A DNA stretch of 35,731 nt from Deltaproteobacteria bacterium (GTDB lineage Bacteria; SAR324; XYD2-FULL-50-16): contig JABGPJ010000118.1 of the NCBI GenBank assembly GCA_018645005.1, positions 2,591-38,321 of the forward strand, in the 5' to 3' direction. Position 1 is the first letter of the stretch. Each line of letters starts with the position of its first letter. Of the stretch, positions 24,866-33,203 are shown one piece after another. A program made the translations under genes and the position numbers. Under the pieces are notes generated by a model. That model made no database searches and was not told where the DNA came from. It saw nothing but the letters and a program-made list of their open reading frames with translations.

Positions 24866-24882
24866 TGGCATGCATCATGCTG
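24866..24882 (+). promoter_or_regulatory. Sigma54 promoter (-24/-12) for the small gene and probably the hmc operon
   Basis: TTGGCATGCATCATGCTG, with GG at 24867-24868 and GC at 24879-24880, exactly ten bases between. The predicted start is near 24892, about 135 bases before the small gene at 25027. No other promoter was found before hmcA, so transcription probably continues into the hmc genes. Confidence 0.72.
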
Positions 24883-24901
24883 TTAACAAAACACTATAAC
24901 T

Positions 24902-24911
24902 GATGTCTCAT
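24902..24911 (+). promoter_or_regulatory. GATGTCTCAT box downstream of the hmc-side sigma54 promoter
   Basis: The same ten bases at the same distance after the -12 element as in the leftward promoter. It could be a repressor site or part of a conserved leader. Confidence 0.5.
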
Positions 24912-25026
24912 ATTATATCCTTCTTTCAAAAGGCTAAAAAACCGGGGAAACCGGGGCATAGGGTCCTTACCTTTTTCCCGGATTCATGTTTTGTTTTGAT
25001 CAGGTTGATGGTGGTGGTTATTGCAC

Positions 25027-25242
25027 ATGATAAAAAAGCAAGCAACAGCCTACAGGAATATTGAAAAGGTCATTGCCCTCTGTAACGAAATGATTGAATT
25101 GGCTGATCTTGGAGATGACTTTTACTTGGATGACGACAGCGGGGTTTTTTATAGCGCGTTGCGGGATTCAGCTTACAAAATTCGTAGATTGGCAAAAAAT
25201 GAGATGGTCAGGCATGAAAGTGGTGGAAAACCATCGTCTTGA
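25027..25242 (+). CDS. Small helical protein of unknown family (paralogue of 20052-20312)
   Basis: 71 residues, MIKKQATAYRNIEKVIALC at the start. It shares the core EKVIALCNEM-ELADLGD and RDSAYKIRRLAKNEM with the 86-residue protein at 20052-20312, and the two align without gaps from the first Met. ATG 25027 is used; a TTG two codons earlier is possible. GGTGG lies about 12-17 bases upstream. Predicted all-helical, charged, cytoplasmic. Function unknown. It is the first gene after the sigma54 promoter and precedes the hmc operon, so it may be a regulatory partner of the circuit. Confidence 0.75.
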   Translation: MIKKQATAYRNIEKVIALCNEMIELADLGDDFYLDDDSGVFYSALRDSAYKIRRLAKNEMVRHESGGKPSS

Positions 25243-25335
25243 AAATTTCCAGTTGAATCAGGACCCCAAAACGAAACAATTTTAGTTAAAGCGATAGCGG
25301 TCTTTTCAGAATTATTTGTTTTTAAACGCTACTTA

Positions 25336-25434
25336 GGGATCGTACAAAAATAACTTGGCATAAGCTGTCCGCAAAAGTCCCATAAAGACCGTACCTTTTG
25401 CCGACAGAATGCCAAGTAATTTTTGAGCCGACCC
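25336..25434 (+). repeat. Foldback element, simple 99-bp type
   Basis: Exactly 99 bp between TTA at 25333-25335 and TTA at 25435-25437, GGGATCGTACAAAAATAAC to TTTTTGAGCCGACCC. It sits between the small gene and hmcA, so any transcript from the sigma54 promoter would carry its long hairpin just before hmcA. Confidence 0.9.
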
Positions 25435-25482
25435 TTATTTATTCTTAAAGATAAATTACGAATCAAGGGAAAGAAATCTAAA

Positions 25483-27039
25483 ATGAAATTCAAACATACG
25501 GTAACGGCCTTATTGGGTGTCTGTTTTACTCTATCCACTCTTTATGCAGCCTCTCATCAGAAGATGGATACGCGCAAAACCCGTGCAGATATTATTGTCA
25601 TCGATTCAATGAAGATATTTGGGGATCTTGAAAAGGCAGCGGTGTCATTTCCCCATGACAAGCATACCGATGTGTTGGAAAAACAGGGAAAGGATTGTTC
25701 GACCTGTCATCAGACCAAGGACGACAAACTGGTTTTAAAATTCCAGAGAACAGCAGAGATCGACCAGGAAACATCACTGGATATTTATCATACGAATTGT
25801 ATCAACTGCCATGAAGAAAGGGCTGCTGAAGATCTGGAAACGGGGCCTGTGGAATGTGGGGAGTGTCATCAATTAAAGCCTAAGGTCATTGCAGCCCAGG
25901 AAGTAATTAATTTTGATTCATCAATGCACCATCGTCACATCGTGGCCGCTGAGAATAAGTGTGAAAGCTGCCATCACATTGTAGATGCAGAGAATAATAA
26001 AATCCCATATGTAAAGGGCAAGGAAGACTCTTGCCGTGCCTGCCACAAGGATCCAACCCTGACAAAGGCGCAGACGTATAAAGCAGCGGCACACGAGCAG
26101 TGTATCAGCTGCCACCAGGACAAAAAATCGAAGGAAAAAATTGAGAATAAGGCAGTGGCGAACAATAAATGTGCTGGATGTCATGACGAACTACTGCTGA
26201 AGCAGATCGCCAAACTAGACAAAATCCCACGTCGTGATCGCAATCAACCGGACCTGACCTTTCTCAAGTCTTTTGACACCATCACCAGCCAGATGATGAA
26301 TCCGGTTATTTTTAACCATCAGCAACATGAAGAAAAGGTTTTTACCTGTAGCGACTGTCATCATGAGACGTTGAATTCCTGTGAAAGTTGCCACGATTTA
26401 AAGGGTTCAAAGGAAGGCGGTTGGGTGACTCTTGCTCAGGCGATGCATAAGGTTGGATCTGAACGGAGTTGTATCGGTTGTCATGAGCTAAAGAAACAAC
26501 AGGCCAAAGACTGCGCCGGCTGCCACTCATTAATCGAGCCCGAAAAACATGTCTCAGATGGACAGTCATGTCAGTCCTGTCATTCCATCTCGATTGAGCA
26601 AATAAAGAAAGATAAGACTGCCGGGAAAGAGCTCTTGGCAAAACATTATCGACTGCCACCAATTGGAGAACCACGGATTGACTACAACACCGTACCTGAA
26701 GAGGTGGTTATTGACGTCATATCTGATCAATATCAAGGGGTCACTTTTCAGCATCGCAAGATTATCAAATCGATGATGGAGAAAATTACGGGCAATGCGC
26801 TGGCAAAAAACTTCCACCAGGGAAAAGATGCTATTTGTCAGAGTTGCCACCACAACAGTCCGGACGTTTCCAATCCGCCGAAATGTATCAGTTGCCATGC
26901 TTCAGCCGAGGGTGAGCAGGATGGCCGTGTTCCGGGAACCAAGGCTGCGTATCATAGGCAATGTTTTGAATGTCATGAAAAAATGGAAATCGAAAAACCG
27001 GTTTCTGATGACTGTACAGCATGTCACAAAGAAAAATGA
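25483..27039 (+). CDS. hmcA: HmcA: 16-heme periplasmic cytochrome c
   Basis: 518 residues. The signal peptide MKFKHTVTALLGVCFTLSTLYA directs it to the periplasm. I count 16 CxxCH heme c motifs, the number of the Desulfovibrio high-molecular-weight cytochrome (about 545 residues); the first is CSTCH and the last CTACH. The cytochrome collects electrons from periplasmic hydrogenase or small cytochromes and feeds the membrane complex encoded downstream. The start is ATG 25483, where the signal peptide begins; a purine-rich AAGGGAAAG lies about 10-18 bases upstream. The frame is open a further 20 codons upstream into the foldback element but without a signal-like sequence. Confidence 0.93.
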   Translation: MKFKHTVTALLGVCFTLSTLYAASHQKMDTRKTRADIIVIDSMKIFGDLEKAAVSFPHDKHTDVLEKQGKDCSTCHQTKDDKLVLKFQRTAEIDQETSLDIYHTNCINCHEERAAEDLETGPVECGECHQLKPKVIAAQEVINFDSSMHHRHIVAAENKCESCHHIVDAENNKIPYVKGKEDSCRACHKDPTLTKAQTYKAAAHEQCISCHQDKKSKEKIENKAVANNKCAGCHDELLLKQIAKLDKIPRRDRNQPDLTFLKSFDTITSQMMNPVIFNHQQHEEKVFTCSDCHHETLNSCESCHDLKGSKEGGWVTLAQAMHKVGSERSCIGCHELKKQQAKDCAGCHSLIEPEKHVSDGQSCQSCHSISIEQIKKDKTAGKELLAKHYRLPPIGEPRIDYNTVPEEVVIDVISDQYQGVTFQHRKIIKSMMEKITGNALAKNFHQGKDAICQSCHHNSPDVSNPPKCISCHASAEGEQDGRVPGTKAAYHRQCFECHEKMEIEKPVSDDCTACHKEK

Positions 27040-27109
27040 CAAAACCACTTTTTTAGCGGATTCGCGTTCTTTTACTCACTGAACTCGTTGACTTTATCAA
27101 GGATATTTT

Positions 27110-28186
27110 ATGTCAGTATCGAGACGATCATTTCTCAAGTGGGCAGGTGCAGCAAATTTAGCGATTGTTGCTGGAACAACTGCCGTTGGTGCATCTAACC
27201 AACATTTTGAGGGCTATCCCGATAGTCAGGGCGTATTGTACGACAGCAAGCTTTGTATTGGATGCCGAAAATGCGAAAAAGGGTGTAATACCGTCAACGA
27301 ATTGCCGGCTCCTGAAAAACCGTTTGAAGATCTGTCGCTTCTCAAGGAGAAGCGGAGGACGGACCACAAGACCTTTACTGTGGTAAACAACTACGGCGCT
27401 CCAGAGGGGTCTGGAGGGGAAAAATTTAGCAAAATTCAATGTAACCATTGTCTTGAACCAGCCTGTGCAGCTGCCTGCTTCGTCAAGGCGTTTAAGAAAA
27501 CACCCAGCGGAGCGGTTGTGTATGATGCCTCCATCTGTGTGGGGTGTCGATATTGTATGATCGCCTGTCCGTTTGAAATTCCGGCGTATGAATATGAAGA
27601 AGTCCTGACTCCGCGTGTTACCAAATGTACTTTGTGTTATCCGAGAATATCAAAGGGACTGCTACCGGGTTGCGTGGAGTCGTGCCCTACCGAAGCGCTG
27701 AATTATGGGAAACGGTCGGACCTCTTGAAAATCGCGCGTGCCCGAATCAGTGACAATCCAGGACAGTACGTCGATCATATTTACGGCGAAAACGAAATGG
27801 GGGGTACCAACTGGCTTTATATATCTGCAGCCCCTTTTGAAGAGATCGGACTCAACGAACATCTGGGCACTAAACCGGCGATCGAATATACCGCAGGCAC
27901 CCTCTCAGCGGTCCCCATTGTTGTCGGACTATGGCCGGTTTTCCTGACAGGGGCTTATGCGATGACCAAGCGCAGACAGAAAGTATCCAGGGAAGAGCAG
28001 GCGGCAGCTGTAGCGGCTGCAGTGGAGAAGACCGGAGCTGCGGCAGAGGAAAAAACTAAAGCGGCGCTGCATAAGGCTGAACGTGTGAAGAAAAAAGAGA
28101 TCGAAAATGCTGTGAAAAAGGCTCTTGCAGAAGTTGAAAAGCCGGATGCTGAACCTGAAAAACCAGATGCTGAAGAGAAGCAATAA
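27110..28186 (+). CDS. hmcB: HmcB: Tat-exported four-cluster ferredoxin subunit
   Basis: 358 residues. A twin-arginine signal (SRRSFLKWAGAANLAIV) starts the protein. Four cysteine groups typical of DmsB/HybA-type subunits follow: CIGCRKCEKGCN, CNHCLEPACAAAC, CVGCRYCMIACP and CTLCYPRISKGLLPGCVESCP, enough for four [4Fe-4S] clusters on the periplasmic side. Near residue 265 a hydrophobic segment (VPIVVGLWPVFLTGAYAM) anchors it, and an Ala/Glu/Lys-rich cytoplasmic tail (AAAVAAAVEKTGAAAEEK...) of about 70 residues follows, probably coiled coil. It carries electrons from HmcA to HmcC. Confidence 0.92.
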   Translation: MSVSRRSFLKWAGAANLAIVAGTTAVGASNQHFEGYPDSQGVLYDSKLCIGCRKCEKGCNTVNELPAPEKPFEDLSLLKEKRRTDHKTFTVVNNYGAPEGSGGEKFSKIQCNHCLEPACAAACFVKAFKKTPSGAVVYDASICVGCRYCMIACPFEIPAYEYEEVLTPRVTKCTLCYPRISKGLLPGCVESCPTEALNYGKRSDLLKIARARISDNPGQYVDHIYGENEMGGTNWLYISAAPFEEIGLNEHLGTKPAIEYTAGTLSAVPIVVGLWPVFLTGAYAMTKRRQKVSREEQAAAVAAAVEKTGAAAEEKTKAALHKAERVKKKEIENAVKKALAEVEKPDAEPEKPDAEEKQ

Positions 28187-28206
28187 AATACTAAAAAGGA
28201 AAATAC

Positions 28207-29382
28207 ATGACTGACGAGCTAACCGTTGAAAGAAGCAGTTCGCTAATGACCCCGGGTAATATTCTAACCGGGATTATTCTAGTCGTTGGACTCGTTGTTT
28301 CCATCCTGCGGTTTACCCAGGGACTCGGTGCAACGACGAATCTTACTGATTACAATCCCTGGGGTATCTGGATCGGTTTTGACCTGCTGGTTGGAGTCGC
28401 TTTGGCAGCAGGCGGTTTCGTGACGTCTTCAGCCGTTTACCTGTTCGGGATGAAGAAATATCACTCGGCGGTTCGACCTGCGATACTGACAGGTTTTCTG
28501 GGATATTCTCTGGTAGTGGTTGCCCTGCTGTACGATCTGGGTCGACCCTGGCGCCTGCCATATCCGTTTGTCGTCTCACAGGGTACCACCTCCCTGTTGT
28601 TTGAAGTTGCGCTGTGTGTGGCGCTCTATCTGACTGTGCTGTTTCTGGAGTTTTCTCCAGCAGCCTTGGAATGGCTGGGGTTCAGAACCGTTAGAAATGT
28701 GGTCTACAAGCTAACACTGGTGCTGACCATCTTTGGGGTGGTGCTCTCGACCCTGCACCAGTCTTCTCTGGGGGCCCTGTTTCTGATAGCACCTTCGAAA
28801 TTACATCCGCTCTGGTATTCGGCCTATTTACCAATTTACTTTTTTATTACAGCCATAGTCGCCGGGCTTTCCATGGTCATTTTTGAGAGTACGCTCTCTT
28901 ACCGCTTTTTTTCCCACAAGATGGACCAGACCCATCTGGACGAGAAAAACGGTGTGACACTGGGTTTTGCGAAAGCTGCTTCACTGGTTCTGGCCGGATA
29001 TTTTATCATCAAGGTCTTTGGAATTTCTGCCGATAACAACTGGCATTACCTGCTCACCGGTTATGGTGCGTGGTATCTGGTGGAACTGATTGGGTTTGTG
29101 GCCCTGCCAAGTGTGCTGTATGCCGTGGGAGCCAGGGAGAAGAAAATCACCCTGATAAAATGGACCTCTGCTTTGGCTGTGCTTGGGATCATAATCAACA
29201 GGCTCAATGTCTCGGTGATTGCCTTTAACTGGCATCTGCCCAGCGCTGACCGGTATTTCCCCAGCTGGATGGAAATTGTGATTACCGTATTTCTGGTGAC
29301 CGTTGGTGTATCTCTCTTTAGATTTATTGTCTCAAAAATGCCGATACTTTACGAGCACAAGGATTATAAAACAACCCATTAA
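28207..29382 (+). CDS. hmcC: HmcC: NrfD-family quinone-interacting membrane subunit
   Basis: 391 residues with about ten transmembrane segments. The pattern of the NrfD/PsrC family is clear: NPWGIWIGFDLLVGVALAAGGF near the start, LLYDLGRPWRLPYPF, TLHQSSLGALFLIAPSKLHPLWYS and the C-terminal NVSVIAFNWHLPS. It would bind menaquinone and link HmcB to the b-type cytochrome and cytoplasmic subunits. It starts 20 bp after hmcB with AAAAGGA upstream, so it is in the same transcript. Confidence 0.93.
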   Translation: MTDELTVERSSSLMTPGNILTGIILVVGLVVSILRFTQGLGATTNLTDYNPWGIWIGFDLLVGVALAAGGFVTSSAVYLFGMKKYHSAVRPAILTGFLGYSLVVVALLYDLGRPWRLPYPFVVSQGTTSLLFEVALCVALYLTVLFLEFSPAALEWLGFRTVRNVVYKLTLVLTIFGVVLSTLHQSSLGALFLIAPSKLHPLWYSAYLPIYFFITAIVAGLSMVIFESTLSYRFFSHKMDQTHLDEKNGVTLGFAKAASLVLAGYFIIKVFGISADNNWHYLLTGYGAWYLVELIGFVALPSVLYAVGAREKKITLIKWTSALAVLGIIINRLNVSVIAFNWHLPSADRYFPSWMEIVITVFLVTVGVSLFRFIVSKMPILYEHKDYKTTH

Positions 29383-29397
29383 ACAGACAGGTAGGCC

Positions 29398-29529
29398 ATG
29401 GACACTATATTCTATACACTTCAGGATTTTATGCTTCATACCAAAAGCATCACTTATCTGCTGATGGGGCTGTCTCTGTTTGCAATCCTGGCGTACGCGG
29501 GGTTCCTGATGGAACGCGACGACGATTAA
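29398..29529 (+). CDS. hmcD: HmcD: small single-span membrane subunit
   Basis: 43 residues, ATG 29398 to TAA 29529, with GGTAGG just before the start. One hydrophobic helix (ITYLLMGLSLFAILAYAGFL) ends in the charged tail MERDDD. HmcD of Desulfovibrio is similarly tiny (about 48 residues) and lies in the same place between hmcC and hmcE. Position, size and topology support the call more than sequence. Confidence 0.8.
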   Translation: MDTIFYTLQDFMLHTKSITYLLMGLSLFAILAYAGFLMERDDD

Positions 29530-29578
29530 ACGGGCTGGGTTTTCTATTTTTGATACTTAATCTTATTTGGAGCGGGAC

Positions 29579-30256
29579 ATGTATGAGTTCGTAACCGGAC
29601 CTTTAGCCTGGTTGGCTTTCGGGATATTTTTTATCGGCCTGATATACAGAACCGTTTGGTACTTCAGGGGCTTGAACTGGCAGGCGGACAGGGTCGCCTA
29701 CCGCACCAATGTTTCCTTTGGAATCAAGGGGGCTATCAGATCCATTTTCTTCTGGGTGGTCCCATTCGGCACCCGTGGATGGAGATCCCATCCGGTGTTT
29801 ACCATTATCACTTTTGGTTTTCATCTTTCACTGTTGATCTCAGCAATTTTTCTTCCAGCGCACAACTATATCCTGGAGCGTAAATGGGGGATCAGCCTGT
29901 TCACTATTCCCTCCGGCACGGGGGATGTGTTAACTATTTTTGTACTGATTGCAGTGGGGATGTTTATCATCAGAAGACTTGTTCTGCCGGAGGTCAGGAT
30001 TATCACTACCGCGTACGACTACCTGATTCTGGCGATAGCAGTTGCTCCTTTTATTACTGGCTTCATAGCGTATCACCAGATTTTCGAATACAAATTGTGG
30101 CTCATCTTACATATCCTGTCGGGAGAAATAATGCTGGTGGCCATACCGTTTACGAAACTGTCCCACTTCGTTCTCTTTTTCATGTCCCGCATGCAACTGG
30201 GAATGGACTACGGTATCAAACGCGGTGGAATGAAAGGAACCAGCATGTCCTGGTAA
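29579..30256 (+). CDS. hmcE: HmcE: NarI-like cytochrome b membrane subunit
   Basis: 225 residues with about five transmembrane segments. It starts MYEFVTGPLAWLAFGIFFIG; ATG 29579 is preferred over a TTG four codons earlier because GGAGCGG precedes it. Histidines suited to heme b are in TFGFHLSLLIS, LILHILSGE and KLSHFVLFF. It resembles the nitrate reductase gamma/DsrM group and should pass electrons from quinone or HmcC toward HmcF. The stop TAA (30254-30256) is also the left 3-bp repeat of a foldback element. Confidence 0.9.
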   Translation: MYEFVTGPLAWLAFGIFFIGLIYRTVWYFRGLNWQADRVAYRTNVSFGIKGAIRSIFFWVVPFGTRGWRSHPVFTIITFGFHLSLLISAIFLPAHNYILERKWGISLFTIPSGTGDVLTIFVLIAVGMFIIRRLVLPEVRIITTAYDYLILAIAVAPFITGFIAYHQIFEYKLWLILHILSGEIMLVAIPFTKLSHFVLFFMSRMQLGMDYGIKRGGMKGTSMSW

Positions 30257-30355
30257 GGGATCGTACAAAAATAACTTGGCATAAACTGTCCGCAAAAGTC
30301 CCCAAAAGACTGGACATTTTGCCGACAGAAAGCCAAGTAATTTTTGAGCCGACCC
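30257..30355 (+). repeat. Foldback element, simple 99-bp type, inside the hmc operon
   Basis: Exactly 99 bp from GGGATCGTACAAAAATAAC to TTTTTGAGCCGACCC, flanked by TAA on the left (the hmcE stop) and TGA on the right. It separates hmcE from hmcF and would form a long hairpin in the mRNA, so it may attenuate or uncouple hmcF expression. Confidence 0.88.
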
Positions 30356-30393
30356 TGACGTAATCACGATTATTCAGCAAAAGGTAGAATCTT

Positions 30394-31788
30394 ATGGCAG
30401 AAGGCACACTTTGCAATAGAAAAACCATCGATACCAAAGAGGATCTTAAAGCCTTGATGGCCGATGCGGGCGGGAAGCAGTACTATCAAGAGATGGAAGA
30501 ACTTGATGTGGATCAGGAGAAACTATGGGCCACCATCCAGGGTTCACTGAAATCACGATTAAAAACATGGTTGGAGATCTGTGCCCACTGTGGTATGTGT
30601 GCCGACAGCTGTTTTCTGTACACCGCCAATGACAAAGATCCAACTCAAGTACCTTCTTATAAGATCCACCAGACCCTCGGCGTGATGGTCAAGAAAAAGG
30701 GAAAGGTCGACAACGAATTTATGCGCATGACCATGGACACCGCCTGGAGTAAATGTTCATGCTGTACGCGCTGTGGCGTATATTGTCCCATGGGTATCGA
30801 TATGGGGATTATGTTCGGCTACGTCCGAGGTCTCTGTTTCTCACAGGGATTTGTCCCCTGGGAAATGAAGATCGGCTCCGGTATGCACCGTGTATATAAG
30901 GCACAGATGGATGTCACTACCGAAGACTGGGTCGATACGGTCGAGTTCGAAGAAGAGGGCATCATGGACGAGTACAAGAACATGTCGATCCCGGTAGACA
31001 AGGAAAATGCGGATATTATGTATACACTGAATGCCCGCGAAGCCAAACACTATCCGGAGGATATCACTGAAGCCGCTATTTTGTTCAACCTGGCCGGCGA
31101 AAACTGGACCGTCCCCAGCGTCGGTTGGGAGCAGACCAGCCTCAGTATGTTTGCCGGTGACTGGGCATCCTGTAAAGCACAGGTTGAGAACGTATACGAC
31201 GCGATGAACCGGTTAAAGCCTAAGCGAATGATCGGAACGGAATGTGGGCATGCCCATCGTGCTACCGTCATTGAAGGACCATACTGGGCAGGACTTGAAT
31301 CAGGACAACCGCCGGTGGAAAGCATACACTACGTGGAATGGGTGGCGGAAGCCTTGAGAACCGGAAAATTAAAACTGGATCCTTCCAAGAAGATCAAGGA
31401 GCCTGTTACACTGCAGGACTCTTGTAATTACGTTCGAAACGGCGGTCTGGGGGAGATTACCCGAGAAATCATGGGTTATATCGCTGAGGACTTTCGTGAA
31501 ATGACACCCAATGGTCAGCATAACTATTGTTGCGGCGGCGGTGGCGGATTCAACGGAATCGGAAAGTACCACCATGAGCGGAATGTCGGATTGAAGGTCA
31601 AGATGGACCAGATCCTCGCAACCGATTGTAAACTTGTAATTTCCCCCTGCCATAACTGCTGGGACGCTATCCGGGATATGGCTAAAGTCTACAAACTGGA
31701 CATCCGTTGGAGCTTCCTGAAGCCGATTCTGGTTGATATGGCCATTGTCCCGGATCAATTCAAGTTGGACGATGACGATGAAGATTGA
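30394..31788 (+). CDS. hmcF: HmcF: cytoplasmic iron-sulfur/CCG-domain subunit
   Basis: 464 residues, no membrane segment. Two ferredoxin-type [4Fe-4S] motifs, [11 protein letters not shown] and [14 protein letters not shown], are followed by CCG (HdrB/DsrK-like) cysteine motifs, [11 protein letters not shown]...[10 protein letters not shown] and ISPCHNCWD, which bind an unusual cluster in related proteins. It receives electrons from HmcE on the cytoplasmic side and hands them on to an unknown acceptor of sulfate reduction. AAGGTAG precedes ATG 30394. The 137-bp gap from hmcE is occupied mostly by the foldback element; otherwise the genes are closely packed. Confidence 0.93.
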   Translation: MAEGTLCNRKTIDTKEDLKALMADAGGKQYYQEMEELDVDQEKLWATIQGSLKSRLKTWLEICAHCGMCADSCFLYTANDKDPTQVPSYKIHQTLGVMVKKKGKVDNEFMRMTMDTAWSKCSCCTRCGVYCPMGIDMGIMFGYVRGLCFSQGFVPWEMKIGSGMHRVYKAQMDVTTEDWVDTVEFEEEGIMDEYKNMSIPVDKENADIMYTLNAREAKHYPEDITEAAILFNLAGENWTVPSVGWEQTSLSMFAGDWASCKAQVENVYDAMNRLKPKRMIGTECGHAHRATVIEGPYWAGLESGQPPVESIHYVEWVAEALRTGKLKLDPSKKIKEPVTLQDSCNYVRNGGLGEITREIMGYIAEDFREMTPNGQHNYCCGGGGGFNGIGKYHHERNVGLKVKMDQILATDCKLVISPCHNCWDAIRDMAKVYKLDIRWSFLKPILVDMAIVPDQFKLDDDDED

Positions 31789-31912
31789 TATAGATATATC
31801 TGAGATCTTGATTGATGCTTAGTTCATTCTTTTTTGGCTCTAAAATCCGGAATTCATTAAGACCTCTGCTCAAAAAATTGCAAATATAAAACGGAAACCA
31901 TAAAGGGACAAA

Positions 31913-32851
31913 ATGTTTAAAAAAATACTTTTCGCAACAACGATGACGCCCGACTGCGACTATGCAGCTGACTATGCGTTTGATATGGCGATGAAATACA
32001 ACGCCAAGCTTTTTGTCTTCCATGTTTTCGGTACGCCCAGTCGCGGGTTCAGTCAATATGTCATTGACGTCAAAACCGGCGAGAAAGAGGCCTACAGTGA
32101 GGCCTACGATGAAGTTGTTACCAAGGAGATCAAGACAACCTACGCCGAATATCTGGATCAGTATCAAAATGTAGAAGTCAAGAGCACGGTTGGGTCGCCT
32201 GACAGGGAAATTCTGAGAAAAATCAAAAAAGAGGGAATCGACCTGCTGATTTTGGGAGCCCATAAACAGATCATCGATTCAGATGCCGTACGCTATCGGA
32301 ATGTAACCGGTGATACATTGCAGAAGGTTACCAAGGCAGCTACCTGCCCTGTTCTGATAGTCAGCCGGCCCTATAAATCAAACCTCTGGGATGTGAAAAA
32401 TATTCTCTTCGGTACGGATCTGACCAAGTCATCCATGCCCGCTTTTCGGTTTGCGCTGAAATTTGCCAAAGAGAACAAATGTAAACTACACATCTTTCAC
32501 GGTGTTGATATAACCGGCCAGCAGTTCGGAAAAATACCCTCCCAGATAGAGGTTGAACAAAAAATCGAGAATGCCCGAGATAAAATGAAGGGTATGTATG
32601 TCTCGGAAATGGGAGGATATGACAATTTCGAAACCGTGGTCTGGGAAGGAATTCCCTATATGGAAATCTTAAAGTACGCCCGTGAAAAAGAAATTGATCT
32701 GATTGCCATGGCACATCATACAGGCAGCATCTTTCAGCCGAAGGAGGTCCTTGGAAGTACGGTCGAAGAGGTTGTGCTTCGTTCTGCCTGCCCGGTAGCC
32801 GCCATCAATCGCAGGGATGTTCTGGAGGGTTATGAGGCCTTCAAGGCTTGA
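31913..32851 (+). CDS. Tandem universal stress protein (UspA x2)
   Basis: 312 residues with two Usp domains (about 1-145 and 155-305). Each starts with the family's beta-strand (MFKKILFATTMTPDCDYAA and VKNILFGTDLTKSSMPAF) and ends in ATCPVLIVSRP or SACPVAAINRR. The ATP-loop glycines are only partly conserved in the first half (ILGAHKQIIDS), better in the second (MAHHTGSIFQPKEVLGST). AAAGGGA precedes the ATG. It follows hmcF by 124 bp on the same strand and may be read from the same operon. Exact role unknown; such proteins commonly accompany respiratory operons in anaerobes. Confidence 0.9.
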   Translation: MFKKILFATTMTPDCDYAADYAFDMAMKYNAKLFVFHVFGTPSRGFSQYVIDVKTGEKEAYSEAYDEVVTKEIKTTYAEYLDQYQNVEVKSTVGSPDREILRKIKKEGIDLLILGAHKQIIDSDAVRYRNVTGDTLQKVTKAATCPVLIVSRPYKSNLWDVKNILFGTDLTKSSMPAFRFALKFAKENKCKLHIFHGVDITGQQFGKIPSQIEVEQKIENARDKMKGMYVSEMGGYDNFETVVWEGIPYMEILKYAREKEIDLIAMAHHTGSIFQPKEVLGSTVEEVVLRSACPVAAINRRDVLEGYEAFKA

Positions 32852-33203
32852 TTGACCCGTATTATCATAGCAGAAGTTCACCGCAGGCATCGCCGTCATC
32901 AGGCCCTCAAAGCGGTGAATTGTCTGCTAGAGCTTAACCTTCTAATAATCTGATCGAAGTCTGACCTGTCTTCTACTGTGCACTCATACTTGCCCTCTCC
33001 CTCAAGTCGCTTTTTCATGACCTGTCTGCCGGTTTCCATATCCTGTTTCCCGTATATATTTATTGGCAAAGTTGAATTTGCGTGCTACATCTAAGGCTAA
33101 CAAATCCGAAATCCAGCTGCGTACTTTGATGTCTGGATTCAACAATTTCTATGGGGTTATTAAAAGATCAAATAAAATATGACAGAGAGAGCAGGACAAA
33201 AGT
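32852..33203. other. Gene-free interval after the usp gene
   Basis: 352 bp. The only structure I see is the short inverted repeat TTCACCGC/GCGGTGAA (32877-32884 and 32912-32919, 27-base loop), too loose for a convincing terminator. No sigma54-type promoter with correct spacing, RNA gene or coding frame was seen. Confidence 0.4.

Noticed and set aside
25351-25375. Sigma54-like sequence TTGGCATAAGCTGTCCGC inside the 99-bp elements
   Set aside because: The GG and GC are 12 bases apart instead of 10, and the bases are explained by the hairpin.
32877-32919. Inverted repeat TTCACCGC/GCGGTGAA as terminator
   Set aside because: The loop is 27 bases and no T-run follows.
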